Origin: Nematostella vectensis
Lineage: Eukaryota; Cnidaria; Anthozoa; Actiniaria; Edwardsiidae
Direction: 5' to 3'
Assembly (NCBI RefSeq): GCF_932526225.1
Contig: NC_064035.1
Span: forward strand, 14,990,469 to 15,054,468
Length of the DNA: 64,000 bases
The notes under the pieces are model-generated. The model was not told the origin of the DNA and did not search any database. It saw only the letters and a program-made list of their open reading frames with translations. A program made the translations under genes and the position numbers. How positions within the stretch are numbered: position 1 is the first letter of the stretch; each line of letters starts with the position of its first letter. Of the stretch, positions 14,001 through 26,400 are shown piece by piece.

Positions 14001-15230
14001 GTACATGTACAAAAAAACTTGCTGTCCTAACACAAAAGTTATCCCAAAAACCTTCTGTGGATATCTACACAACAAGTGGATATCTACACAACAATGGTTT
14101 CCCTGTGTTTTTTTTTTTTATCTATTGGAGCTTTGTAAAAAGGTTCCCTAGGCCTTAGCAAACCGTAAACAAAGGGATACATTGAGAGGGCTTTAATAAC
14201 AGAAGCCATTGGACGCACATTATTTGTAAAGGGATTACAAGCTTAGACGCAGTGCGAGATGTATTTTGAGACATCAGCCCTTGATGACTCATGGCACCCA
14301 AAAATTCAGGTTTATCTCTCGGCGGAATGCCAGAGAAATGATAACGATAAATAGCAGAATCTACACGCAATACAAGCTTCAAATTGTTTGCAAACTTTTG
14401 TTATGCCCGATTGGCACTTAATTGATGCGTATTAGCACAGAAGCTGACTTTGTAGTTACTCAAAATAAATGCACAAGTTAACTATTCAATTAATTAGAAA
14501 TGCAATTGCTATTACGGGTAACAACCCACAAACGTCAATAGACGAAAATAAGTATCAATATAAAGCATTACTTTGCTTTCTCTTACCTCGGGATTTGAGT
14601 GAAATAAATCAAAGTTTCTGAAAGTTTCTCTGTGTCGATGTCTTCATGTTTGGGCACTAAAATCGTAATGATTGCTCTTCCTTGTCGGTCGTACCCTCCT
14701 AAACAAGTAGCGGAAAATTATATCAGCTACGCCTACAATTCTTACAAAAAGCCCAGAGATTTGACATTCTAAATGCTCAATACCCACCTTCTAAAACCAC
14801 AAAACTGCTTAACTGTCAAACTAGACTTGCCCAGCCTATGCATGTCAGCTAAATTGTAAATTTATTGTGTTTCGAAACTTTATTGATAGCGGAGTCTAGC
14901 GCAAGTTTTGCAAACAAATACCACATTACCTGATAGAAATGCGGTCTTTTCTCTAAGCGTCCCTAAAATATCTACAGCTTTAATTCGCCTTCCCAATGCT
15001 ATAACACAAAACAAAACAAAAAATATTACAAGGGATATTCAATTGGCAAACAATTCGATACGATGCTCAATTGCTTGTAATATAATCAACTCACATCTTT
15101 GCCTCTGGATACGGATATCTGGGAAACTGGACGAATACTCAGGTCGATAACTATGTGTTTGGAAGGAGAACTCATCAAAACCCGCCAAATCTGTCTCTTT
15201 CTCTGGATTGCCATTAAAATACGCTGCCAT
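2065..15230 (-). CDS. TRIO: TRIO/Kalirin-like Rho guanine-nucleotide exchange factor, N-terminal part (runs off the left edge)
   Basis: Sixteen minus-strand exons can be joined in frame (884 codons): 15095-15230, 14930-14998, 14587-14698, 13381-13471, 12842-12943, 11784-11900, 11027-11431, 10323-10445, 9603-9794, 9419-9530, 8831-9078, 8637-8759, 8027-8185, 7250-7600, 6857-6979 and 2065-2253. All have GT-AG borders. The start is the ATG at 15230, giving MAAYFNGNPEKETD. The product opens with a SEC14-like lipid-binding domain (VDILGTLREKTAFLSGGYDR, VLDLHEGTWK, IIKPDAFW, YDHEDWIQRRV) and continues into spectrin repeats, which is the TRIO/Kalirin order. Those proteins activate Rac and RhoG in axon guidance and cell migration. 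The DH-PH, SH3 and kinase-type domains would lie beyond the window. About seven residues expected between exons 11027-11431 and 10323-10445 are missing, so a microexon may be overlooked. TRIO and Kalirin cannot be told apart here. Exon borders were read by eye. Confidence 0.92.
2498..2752. repeat. Tandem array of a 62-bp unit, four copies in an A-B-A-B pattern
   Basis: The motif GGTTTGTTAAAAAGC starts near 2521, 2583, 2645 and 2708, so the period is 62-63 bp. Copies 1 and 3 read AAAGCACGTTAAAC and copies 2 and 4 read AAAGCGCCTTAAAC. This implies that a 124-bp dimer was itself duplicated. It lies inside a TRIO intron. Confidence 0.85.
3044..3344. mobile_element. Small fold-back element with an iterated left arm (15 bp x4) and a single right copy
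   Basis: The left arm holds four consecutive 15-bp units CTTTTTTATAAGAAC (3046-3105) followed by GTC. The right arm holds one inverted copy, GACGTTCTTATAAAAAAAG, at about 3324-3342, followed by AG. About 220 bp lie between the arms and no protein is encoded. The shape matches the larger elements at 33132-34866 and 38987-39579. Confidence 0.6.
8205..8525. repeat. Degenerate minisatellite in a TRIO intron
   Basis: About ten diverged copies of a roughly 30-35-bp motif, around AACGTGCCCTGCGAATATAG, lie between exons 8027-8185 and 8637-8759. Copies differ by substitutions and small indels. The array begins about 20 bases from the acceptor of exon 8027-8185. Confidence 0.7.
10444..10528. repeat. 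Three short direct repeats spanning a TRIO splice acceptor
   Basis: The motif CCTGCAACRTRCCGGCAAC occurs three times with about 35-bp spacing. On the minus strand each copy contains a GTTGCAG-type acceptor. The copy at 10445 is the one that keeps frame with exon 10323-10445 (VIDWLMG). The others could act as decoy or alternative acceptors, and a microexon in this block could supply the short gap in the protein. Confidence 0.5.
11998..12190. repeat. Dispersed repeat beginning GCGCGTACCCAGGATT, copy 1
   Basis: This segment contains GTGCGCAGTCATAAGTATCATAT, an AAAAAGCA stretch, a G-run and CACCCCCTGTG. A shorter close relative lies at about 53470-53580 with the same order of motifs. A more distant CCCGTACCCAGGATTTTTCTTGGG start lies at 58246. 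Together they mark a dispersed non-coding repeat family inserted in introns and intergenic DNA. Confidence 0.6.
13565..13870. repeat. GAT/ATG trinucleotide microsatellite
   Basis: This is an imperfect run of GATGAT and ATGATA triplets with interruptions such as GATAGTGATGATG. It sits in a TRIO intron between exons 13381-13471 and 14587-14698. Confidence 0.85.
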
Positions 15231-17435
15231 TTGCAAGGCCTGAATTGCAACCAAGCACTGTGACCTATTACGGGGCCCTCAAAGGTTAAACGGTGTCAAA
15301 TCAAATTCGTCCTTCCATATTTCCGCCTCTCGCTGTCTTTGGCGAAAAAGTGAATATTTGCCTCTGTATGATTCTTTCTGCAGTGTCTGAATTTAGTTGT
15401 AGACCTCAGAGAGAGTTCCCCAGGGGTTTAGCGCTGTTTAGTTTAGTGGGACAGCGGTCGATGGGTGTTTAAAAATGTCTGGAATGTCGCATGCTATTAT
15501 CACCTTCAGTTCGCAATGTTGATAAAGCTTGTTCCAAAACAATATTTGACAGCTAGGCCACATTTCAACGTAGATTTCTTGTCTATGCTAAGCAGCTTTG
15601 CGATATATATTTAGTTATTCTTTAGGAATGCGTCTCAGACGTTTAACTTTTATGATAAAAGAAAGCGCGCCGTCCGGCGCCTAGTATATACATTATACTT
15701 AAAAAGTTTCTTAAAAAGATCCGATGTTTATATTATAGTTAGTTTCTTTAATCCCGGAATATTGAAAAAAAAGAAGGAGAAAGAAAAGGAAAAGATAAGT
15801 AATCCAGGCAGTTTCCGGGTTGTCGATTGTAGGCTTGATTTCAGATACCGAAACTAGGCAGCAGACAAGAGGGGGTGCGGGAGCCTGAAATCTCCCCCAA
15901 TCCCTCAGTACAACGGTACAAAACGGCGAATAAAGGATAACAAATAAAATAGTTGTTTTTTGGTGATGGTAGTTCGTGTGTTTTAGAAGTTTCGGGGGGG
16001 GGGAGGGGGTGATCCGGATAAATAAACACACATTTTATGTGGAAGCGAAAACGCCAACAAAATATGTTTGTCATGCTCGAAGACCCAGTGGTCAGGAACC
16101 CATGTATGTTATTTGTAACACGACCCCCTATGTACAGTTTATACTAACATTCAAACAGTGTGGCCTAAAAACATGAGCAATGCCTTCCATTAGAACCAAG
16201 CAGGTTAAATACAACGCAAAAAAAAAAAAAAAAAAAAAAAAAACGGGCACTTCACCGGACAACCTTTGTAAGCTGATGTACCTGTACGTCGCTGTGGTCT
16301 GCGTATCAGAAACAAAAAAAAAAGAAAAGAAAAAGTTTACAACAACGTAGAGTTACAGTCATGGCATATGTTACAGAAAGAGTATTTATATAAAAATTCA
16401 CATATGTCTGTAACAAATGGCATTATAACTTAACTTATTTGTAACCTGAAGAATGCAGAATGGCCTGCCGAAATATTGTTCTAAAACCAAATCTGCGTTT
16501 TTGTCGACTTTTTTCATGAAAAATAATCGATAATCTCTACTTCTCACCAATAACATACGCCTTTAGCTATTTTATTCCCTTGTCCTGATGTTAACTGACA
16601 CAGTGGTTCAATTAGCGCGTACTTACAGTACCCTTAGTAATTCGACTTGCAAGCTCTTTCGTATGCCGCCATTTTGAATTGTTTCAACAGGAAACCCACG
16701 TCTAAAAACCACAGCAAGCCCAGAAAGCCCGCATTTTCCCGCGTTGTTGAGGAACTGAATCACGTGTGCTACCCTGCGCCAAAACGTTAGCAAAAAAAAT
16801 AAAAAACAGTAACCGCTATAGCTCTTGAGAGCTAAAGCTCTCCACCAGCTAAAAAGGGGGTGGGGGGGGGGGGGAGTTTTGGAGTGGTTTTTCAAAAACC
16901 CGTGAAATACTTTTAGTTTATTTAGTACTAATACACTGAAATGTCGTTGTTCTCTTTTGTTCTGGCTTGACTATTACACTTCAACAACTAAATTTTGTTT
17001 GCATCTCTATATAAAAGATTTTCGTATAATATTCTACAAAGAATAATAGTTGTAAGCGAGATTGTTGGATTGCCCCAAGCCCCCCGTCTTCTAATCAGGA
17101 CACTACCACATATGAAAGTGCGTACTAGGGATGGGAATTAACCAAGTTTTTGCACAATCTTTGTAATACTTAATTCAAAAATACATCCAATAACCACAAT
17201 ATTAACCAAGCTAGGCTTCAGGCTGGAAACGGCTCAGGGACGCTTTCTAGATGCCATTTTAAATTTGCTTGGAGGTTTAGAAATGGTGGGCTAGACATTG
17301 GGGCGTTTATTCAAGCAAACTATGGTAATAAGTAGTGAACAAACCATACAGTAGTATAACTTTAAAAGAAAGGATAGTATTTTGCCTAGCTCTTTATTCA
17401 AATATAATTACATTCTGTTTACAAGTCAACAACAT
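15231..17435. other. Intergenic region between the TRIO start and the WDR43 stop
   Basis: About 2.2 kb upstream of TRIO and downstream of WDR43, both on the minus strand. The TRIO promoter should lie just right of 15230. I recognised no clear TATA box. The region contains a poly(A) run near 16220-16242 and G-runs near 15994 and 16857. Short frames such as 15711-16031 and 16623-16895 include low-complexity sequence and look like chance. Confidence 0.6.
17393..17398 (-). promoter_or_regulatory. WDR43: Probable polyadenylation signal of WDR43
   Basis: TTTATT on the plus strand is AATAAA on the minus strand, 38 bases after the WDR43 stop codon. A second AATAAA lies about 85 bases further on, near 17306-17311. 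A short 3' UTR is implied. Confidence 0.5.
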
Positions 17436-20400
17436 TCAGTCAGAATTGTCACTATCGCCTGCATGCACATCAATATCCTCATCACTGTCATCATCTGCTG
17501 AGACACTGCTGTCATCATCATCATCATCTGATCCCTCATCCCATTTCTCCTCCTGACCAAAAAACAGAGTATTATCAATGAGTAGACAATGAAATTTACT
17601 TAAGCGTTTAAGACCACTATTCAGGATGGACGCCCTTGTCAAAAACTCTCACTGTCAAACCTCTATCTTGACCTTTTCATTTTATTTTGCATTATCTATT
17701 GATTAATATTGGTCAATGAAAAACCCCTCTATCAGCTTCTGCTGAATGCAGTTTGTTGGGATTTCTAGGCGCTGAGCTTGCTAGGTAAGTTGCTATGCAG
17801 TGAAGACATCAGAGCATGAGGTTTCGTCATGTGTCGATCTGACGGCAATTCCTATTCACACTCTCATCTCATCATGTGTCAGACAATGGAGGGCAGTAAC
17901 ATCAAGTATGGCATAAAACGTTAGCTATCACAAAGTATAAATAACAAATACCTTCGAGCTGTCATCGCCTGCTACGTGGCCATCAAGATGGACATCATCT
18001 TCTGATTCCGAGTCTAGAAAATAGATAATTAAGACATTGGTATAGCACAGGGATAAGCTAAAAGAGGTATCGATATCTTTATCCCTTGCAGCATCAGAGA
18101 TGAAGTTTCTTCATATGTCGTTCAGACGGCAATTCCTATTCATTATTCAATCTCTCATCATCTGCTGCTATGTTATGTCTTTTTTTTCTGTGCACTTTTA
18201 TATTTAATTACAAGACGCGTGGAATTCTTGTTTACTAATGATGCATGCTTTAAACACTTGAAACAGAACAGATGATAAAAAAACAACACAATACAGCAAG
18301 GTTTGCTGTTGGATTCACACAAATGTAGAAATCAAAAGGCAAGGCCCTTGCCAAGTCGTGGATAATAAAATGGTAATTTGGGACAAAAGCTTGGTTTTGG
18401 TGCCTTTTTACCCATTATGTAGAGTATGAACCAAACCAATAAATTTCTTGGCTTTATATGGTTTTATTTATACATAGGGTATTTTGTTTTAGACAAGTGT
18501 AAACAATGGTGCTATTGTTATGTTCGAATAACTGCTTCAGGTAAGTCTATGCCCATCTGATGATTCCCTGGGGACTACCAGTCGACCCAGATACCATTGA
18601 TGGAAAAGGGCCCTTTAGCCCTCCTTAGGTGATTTAAAAAAACTGATTCCTCCTTTTGGCAGACGAAGTTCAGTTATTCATGGATACATTGGAATCAATG
18701 CTACTCGTAGCAAAGTGTGGATAAATTCCAAAACTTAAATTATAAAAGCAAGAGTGTGTGGGAGCTAATTCAGCAAGCATACAGCCAAGAAATAAACAAA
18801 AAATTTGGTGCACAGCCAGCAGTAGTATGGGGAAGTGGAAATGGCTTACCAGTGGCATTTTGTAAGTGTGTTGACCACATATCGTGGCCGATATATCATG
18901 GAAGTTGAACTGATAACGAACCGACTTTGAAGCAAAACCTTTCATTCAGATAGCTATTTATCGAATGTGACTCGATTTATTATTGTCAACAAGGCAGGAA
19001 TGACGTTAAATCACAGTCTTAACCATCACCACCTTCAAAGAATTCAACTACGGCCGCCATGTTTGTTTTTGACATGGTTTGGAAAACCGCTGACAATAAC
19101 TCGCAGGCTTTTTCCCTAAAACGTTGTTTTGATTGGCCAAGAGTTGTGATATTAAAAGAGTTATGATTGGCTATGGGTTACACTTGAGGCGACGATTAAT
19201 GACACAACCCCGCTAACCGCAGAAAGTCCTGAATAGCTTCGCTATCCACAACTATGAACTATAAACTAACATATCACTTCATGTTAGGGAATGTTTTTTT
19301 TTTCAGGTTGTGATATTTAACTCTGGAGCTCAATGATTAAAGCACAACACAAATAAATAAATGGTTTTTATGTGGCTGGCCCCAACAGAATTCATAAATT
19401 GGATACATAATTTGTTCACAGTTTTCTATGAGAAGCATACCTTCTTCTTGATAGAAAGTTGCTGGCTGCCTCAAGTCATGGTCACTCTCCTGCTGGGCTG
19501 CAACCTAGAATTATTCCCTATTTAAGTAGATGCTTACTTGTAACTGCAAATCCCATGGGATCATACTATCAACATGCAAAGTTTCACACATCATTTATTC
19601 TCCTGCTGAACAAGTTAGCTGTGTTCTTCAGCAAATCTCTAAGAACAGTGGAAGACACAGCCCCTTCAGCTTCAGGTTAATGCTTGTATTCCAAGAGCTA
19701 TCAACTTTGTGAGCACCAGAGCTTTGTATATAACTTAATAATGATACGACTCAACTTCCTTTTTTGTCCTTCCAAAGAAATAAAATACTGTACTGTAAGT
19801 AGAGTGGGGTCTACCACAATATTCACCTGTGAAAGCAACAGGTCCAGTCTGCCTTGCAACTTGCACAGCTTGCCATAGACACCTACTCTAGTCTCCATCA
19901 TTGCATAGAGACTGCTCAAGGACTCCACAAGGTTAGGAATCTGAGATCAGGACAGACAGCAAATGAAAACTTGTATCATAATTTTCTTATTGTGTGCAGT
20001 GGTAATAACAATTCTAGATTCTTGAAGATCGCATAGTCGAAGTATTGTATGCAAACCAAGAGAATTTATTAACAATTTAAAAACAGATACAGGGCTCTTA
20101 GCTGGTGATTTTTACTAGGTGCATGGGTGCAACAGTTTTGACATTTTAGTCACACTAACCCTTAGTTAAATAAATAGGGGTATATACCCAATTTTTCCAG
20201 TCACATTTTGAAAAATCTAGTAGAAAATCTTGCCGTTTGGTCACTCACTTTGAGCCCTGATTCAAGAAAAATGTTTTGACTCACCGTCATAAGATATGAC
20301 ATGTGCACAGATAACAGATGTTTGAGCCAAACTGATAAATCACTACCTCTGCAAAGGAACAGGATGGGGATATTAATAGTGACACATATAAGTTTTCACA

Positions 20401-23400
20401 CAGGTTACACTTTGTTCAGCAATTGTATGGGTAAGGCATCAGAGTATGAGTATTCGTCAGTTATCGCTCTGACGGCAATTCCTATTCTTGTTCAAATGTC
20501 TCATCATTTGCCCATAGCAGTCACAGTACCGTAATAGCAGCAGTATCTGCAGTGATTGTTTTTACCTGTTAGGCGATACCTGAATTCTAAAGACAAGCTG
20601 AAATAGAATAAAGAGCCATCAAAAATCTGTAGAGGTTACAGTTTACAAACCTGTACAACAAAATATATGGGATGTACAATTTCCAGCACAATTCAGAAGG
20701 AAATGTGATAAGGTATCAAAACTACAGTACAGTATCAAAGTAAAAAAAATGATATGCCTCTTACAGGTCATATGGACAAGACGGAAAAACCCTAAACATA
20801 CGCCCTTCAAACAGATGGAGAAAGAAGATACAATTTCTTACAATGGCCATCGGTTCCATGTATTCCGGACTAATCTTCCTTTTTCAAAACACAAATAACA
20901 TGAGGCCGATATGCACATACCCAGATTTTGGCTTTTTAAGATAATCTTTTCCTTGATCATCCTTGCACTATGTATGAGCTCAGGGAAGAAAAGCCCAAAT
21001 TTCAATGACACTACAGAAAGTTGCATCGATTTAAAAAAAGTCGCATTATTTTGTTTGATATTACTCAATAACTACTAAGAGGAATTTTTCTGCATTTTTG
21101 ATGTCAAATGAGCTTATTGAAAACTTCAAGCCATGTTTTTCCGTCATGTCGACCATTTGCCTATTACAGGTCACAAGTCTAGAAAAGTACAAAAACCTAG
21201 TGTTATACATAGCATACAATGTATGGCGCATGTACCTCTGAGATGAATGGCACCACCAAGGTGACTGGTAAGCGCTGGACAGTGGACTGAACCAGACTGC
21301 TCTTTGTACTGGACATCAGCACATCCTGACAGACAGGGAATAACAGGTTACCTCTAGCCTACTGTTGCCCTAATTTCTGGCCTTTTGCACACTTAACCTA
21401 TGAAAATTCTATAAGAAAAGAAAAATCTATATTCTGATCTATATTCCAGTGCATCAGAGACTATGTTTCGTCATTTGTCGATCTGACGGCAATTCCTATT
21501 CATGTATTCTGTCTCATCATCTGCGGTGGAAATATTCAACTTAAGTGCTACCCTACATACTGCAATGTGAATGACAAACCTCAAGAAGATGCTTGTCTTG
21601 GCTATGGAGTGCTTGTGTCAACATCTGGACTACCGATGAAGTTGTTGGCAATGCCTTTAAACTGATTCTAAGGTCATAAAAAAGGCATGCAGTAAGTATT
21701 AAGACATGATCTTTTGGAGATGTGTACCTCCTTCGAAAATATACCCAGATACATTGTTTATTTCATGAATGTTACATACTGTAGGTATGTATGCAGATCT
21801 CTATACTGTTATAATGTTGTCTATAGTGTCAAATATTTAGTAAGAGAACTTACTTCTTTTTCTTGGCCATTCGCTTATTCATGACTTGCAATTTCTCCTC
21901 CAGGCTCTAAAAGTATATACAAATGATTAGTCCTGGAGATTTCTTATTAATACATTTATTCATGTATGCACTGAGTTGTGTTGTCAAGTTTTTCAGTAAC
22001 TTACAGTAGGTACTTAGCTTAATACTGGAAAACTGGCTCACATTTGGGGACAAATCGCTATACAATCTCAAATACAGTATGGAGTTTGGTTAAACTAACA
22101 GTATGGTTAAACTTTCATCTGTCTTACAAGATTGCATTTTGACCACACCTACTGCATGTATGCTTGTCAACTGTGTAGAGCATTCATAGACAAGTGGTCA
22201 CTAAAGAAATAATGATCAAATTTTCCAAAAACAGATGCTTTCATTATTTTACACTGGACTTGCCTTTTCAAGTTGGTCATTTTTAAGACCATTACCACCA
22301 GCCTGAGCTGCAACAGCAGGTCGCGCTAATGTCATACTGGTTGGACCAAGAGTGGTAGCACCTGCCAAGCTTTTGGCACTTTTGTCCAGTGGTCCCGTTG
22401 GCTGGGTCTCAGTCTGTATTTGGAGAGTTGTCCCACATGACCTCTCAAGGACAGTATGCTGTTCCATAGATGAATAGGTCTGGGGGGAGGGAAAAAAATA
22501 AATATGTGTATTTTGCGAACATCTTGGATCCGTCAAAAAGAAAATCCATTTTATGAGTGATTAAGCTCTTTTTTGAGAATTTTTCAGCATGTTGTTCACT
22601 TTGCAATTGTTAATGTGCAATTATGGAAAAAAAGCCAAAATGGTGATAATGTTCTGTAAACGAGAAGATACTGAAATTATCATCTGGAAACTATTCAAGA
22701 GACCAAATATTTAGACAAATGGCAAAAATCGCATAACTAGAAAGACTACAGACAAGCTGTAGAAAATATAGATGGTCTGTATCGGCGTGGTGTAGGCAAG
22801 TTATAAATCAACAAAGGCTGAAAAAGTTTATTGATTGCCTTTGTGAAACAAAAGAGGTAACACTGACATTTTGAGCATCAGCCCTTCACAGCAAAAGGGT
22901 TGGTGATTCAGCATTTTTTTAGAATTTTTCAGCATGTTTTTCACTTTGCAATTGTTAATGTGCAATGATGGGAAAAAAAGCAATGATGATACTGTGCTGT
23001 AAACGAGAAGATACTGAAATTATCATCTGGAAACTATTCAAGTGACCAAATATTTAGACAAATGGCAAAAATCCCATTGAAGAGCTTTCCATTGTATAGT
23101 AGATTTTCAATGATCAGAATGTGATCACAAATGGTATAACTAGAAAGACTACAGACAAGCTGTAGAAAAAATAGATGCTCTGCATAGGCGTGGTGTAGGC
23201 AAGTTATAAATCAACAAAGGCTGAAAAAGTATCTTAATCGCCTTTGTAAAACAGAGTAGTTGCGCTGACATTTTGAGCAACAGCCCTTCACAGCAAAGGG
23301 TTGGTTGGTATGCATCATCCAGTTTCTTTTGTTCCAACAAAGGGCCAACGCTCGAAATGTCAGCTCAACCACTCTGTCTCACAGAGGTGTTAAACATACT

Positions 23401-26400
23401 TTTCCAACCTTGTGTTGATTTAAAGCTTATGATCACAAATGTTTGTTAAAAATTGCTTTAAGCAATTGTGCTGGGAAAAATATATTTGAGTAGCTGAATG
23501 AAAAGATTACAAGTTCATTCCATTACCATGGTTTCAAAGTGTGGTTTCACAGAAGAACCATATGCAACAATGACTGATGGATCATCATCTTGGGTGAGCT
23601 TGGCACAGATGAATGAGATAGGAGATTTGGCCTTAAAAAAGATAAACAAACATTAGCTGCCTCACAGCAAAGGGTTGGTTGATACTGTATATATCATGCT
23701 AAAAGGAATAGAATACATCGTTTAATACCTTGTCGTCTGCAGATTTAAGCTGAATGGTACGGGATGGCAAAAGAGGCTTTTTCCCACCTCTGAAAAATAA
23801 ACAGTAGAGAACAATCTAACACAAAATGAATGAGTTTCTGGAAAGAAAGATCAACCTCATAATAATTGAACTTGAACTGTAAGTCTAGGTAACAAACAGT
23901 AGCACAGCATCCAAACTGCTGCTGCCTAAAAATACCATGCCTAAGCCTGTGGAAAGAATACCCCTCTTCCTATCCACCTGTTGACTGCAGAACAAAGCAT
24001 TTAACATACCCATTCAAAGATTTTTCAAACAAGTGTAGCCTTCCATCTTTGGTAACAACAGAAATGTGAACAGGCTGGAAAAGAGATAAATATTTTAAGG
24101 TTTATACTGTATAAGAAGATCAAAACATCCACTGAACAAACAAGGATAATAAGAAAAACAATATAAAATATAATATAAATATTGATTATTGATAGTAGTG
24201 TTTTACCGGAAACTCAAACACTCGTATTTTCCATATTTTCACTATTGAAGATATGAAAAAGGTAGGTACAGAAATGTCCCCGATGTACGTTGCACATCAA
24301 ATCAACAGCTTACCCCATTAGGATTTTTCCATCTGTTTGTCCATATAATAAAAAGAACATTACACGATGGCTTGAAGACATTAAGTTCATTTTCTCATGG
24401 TAAAAACAATATTTTACATGTTCACTGCGCTCACTCATAGAATATTGTTTCCACTACTCTAAAATAAACTTACTGTATCTTCGTGCCAACGTGTTATATC
24501 CTCTACAGTATATACAGTATAATAATACGATGATGGTTATGGTGATGCTGATGTTGTTAATATTGTAAATTTGTTGTTAAATAAACCATGGACTCAAGCC
24601 CCCACTCACTCAATCTAACTTTTTCCTGCCTTCAGAGTTTAAAAAAAATGGGAGTACTAACAACCCATTTCAGTTACAGTAACTCTTTGGAAAGAAAATG
24701 CATATAACTTGAAAATACATAAAGCCTAAAGTCAATCAAGATCCCTTACTGGATCACAACAGAAGATATGGCATAAGTACCTTTGGTCTTGTATCATGTC
24801 TGGTCACATCTATGGAGATAGGCTCATCCGTAAGTGATAGTGATATTAGCGAGTTTTTGGCTTTTGTTTCTAGCTCTATATACCTGGAAGAAACATGATT
24901 ACAGTTTAAAAAAATAAATACATGAGAGCATCATTGTTACCAGTTTACCAGGAGGTGAATCACCCCAATAAAAACTTGCCATATGTTTAGGAGTCTGTCA
25001 TGCTCTGCACTGGAGAGGAAGTACCACCCATTGATAGTGCTGTCAGAAACATGATTGCCATTGGAGTCGGATGAAGTTGGGTTTGGTAGGAATAAGAGAT
25101 CTGTTATTATTGATGAATGTCCAGTGAATTTCTGAAAAAAAAATTAAATTCAAATAATACAACTAGCAGATATTCCTTGTGACTTATAAACAGTTGGTAA
25201 ACACATGTCCAGTCATTCAGATTTATAAAGTACATGTGGTTGAATCTGACTATATAGATCAGTACCTTTAAAAGTTCTTTTGTGTCAAGATCCCAGAGTT
25301 TAATTGTCCGTCCAGCTGATAACAAATGGTTTCCTAGTGGGCTAACTCTAAGTGAGCTCACACCATGTTTGTCAGCTTTCCATTTGCTGCAAAGAAATGA
25401 TGCAAGCAAGGTTAAATAATAATAATAATGATGGCATTTCACAAAAAGCCTGTTTTGAGGCTAACACAATGTTACAAAAGAGGTAAAAAGTCCTTTGAAT
25501 AATTTACATGTACTAACCTTTTGTGCTCAGCTTTCTCTGTGCACCACTCTACGATATATTTATCACTGGAGCAGGAATACAATTCTCCATTCCTACTCCA
25601 CTCAACATCATTAACTTTACTTGAATGACCCCCCTCCTAAAAACATAAAAAGGATGGCATTAGTTTAAAAATAAACAGACATTGCTCAATAAATTGGCAA
25701 TCGCACCAAATTTACTACCGGTCAATTACTTAACAATCTCTCTCGAGTTTTAACAGAAAATGCGAAAAATATTTTAAAAATGTAAAAGCAGTGTTTCTAT
25801 TGGAAGTGGATTGGACATGGATCCTAATAGATGCTATTGTATGTTGAGTTTTTTGTTGGTCCCCCGGAGGTATAAACTGGTGTGATTGCCACTTTAAGCT
25901 AGAATGATACTGTTTGAATATAAAAAAAACTTTGTTAGAACATTACCAATTTTTTATGAACTTCTCCGGCTGATAAACTGTATAATAAAATATCTCCTGA
26001 TGTTGTGCCAAGAGCGATGATATCACTTGTTGATACTGATGTTGAGTGGTGTGCTGTCTTCTGTTTCTTCCGCCTGGGTGTTTGTTCCTGCGAAAAACGG
26101 CCATGGAACCAAACAGTCAGCTTTAGCAATGAAAAGACAATAACAACAAAGACAGAGATAACCACAAGAAAGAGTACGCAATAAAACCAGGATTCAGTCA
26201 CCTTTTTCAAAGCATACTGTATATTAGTTACAAGTTTTTAGTCACATTGTTTAAATTTTAGCTGCATAGAACAAAGGTTAGGCTGAGCAACAGACTTAGG
26301 ATGTACAAGGGTTCAAAACAGCGGACAGCCATTTTCTGATCTTTGCCAGCTCTTTTTTTCTGTATCCACTTCTAATATCTTTAGTATGCAGGCTTTTTTC

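Larger units (their letters stand above)
11784..14998 (-). other. TRIO: SEC14 (CRAL-TRIO-like) domain exons of the TRIO gene
   Basis: Exons 14930-14998, 14587-14698, 13381-13471, 12842-12943 and 11784-11900 encode roughly residues 46-209. Conserved landmarks run in family order: VDILGTLREK, SGGYDRQGRAIITI, then EEVLNRKFTFVLDLHEG, KALLKTLQ, VIIKPDAFWEKRKS, and the closing GGTLPYDHEDWIQRRV. Matching stretches in vertebrate TRIO recalled from memory are VDILPILKEK and CLEYNHEEWIEIRV. The exon phases (1, 2, 0, 0, 0) chain without a frame break. In TRIO this domain binds lipid and regulates the protein's location and activity. Confidence 0.9.

Noticed and set aside
20436-20512. The four 75-80-bp intronic repeats taken as MITEs or SINEs
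   Set aside because: They carry box C and box D at the correct ends, compensatory closing stems, and host-strand orientation in separate introns. That fits snoRNAs better than transposons.
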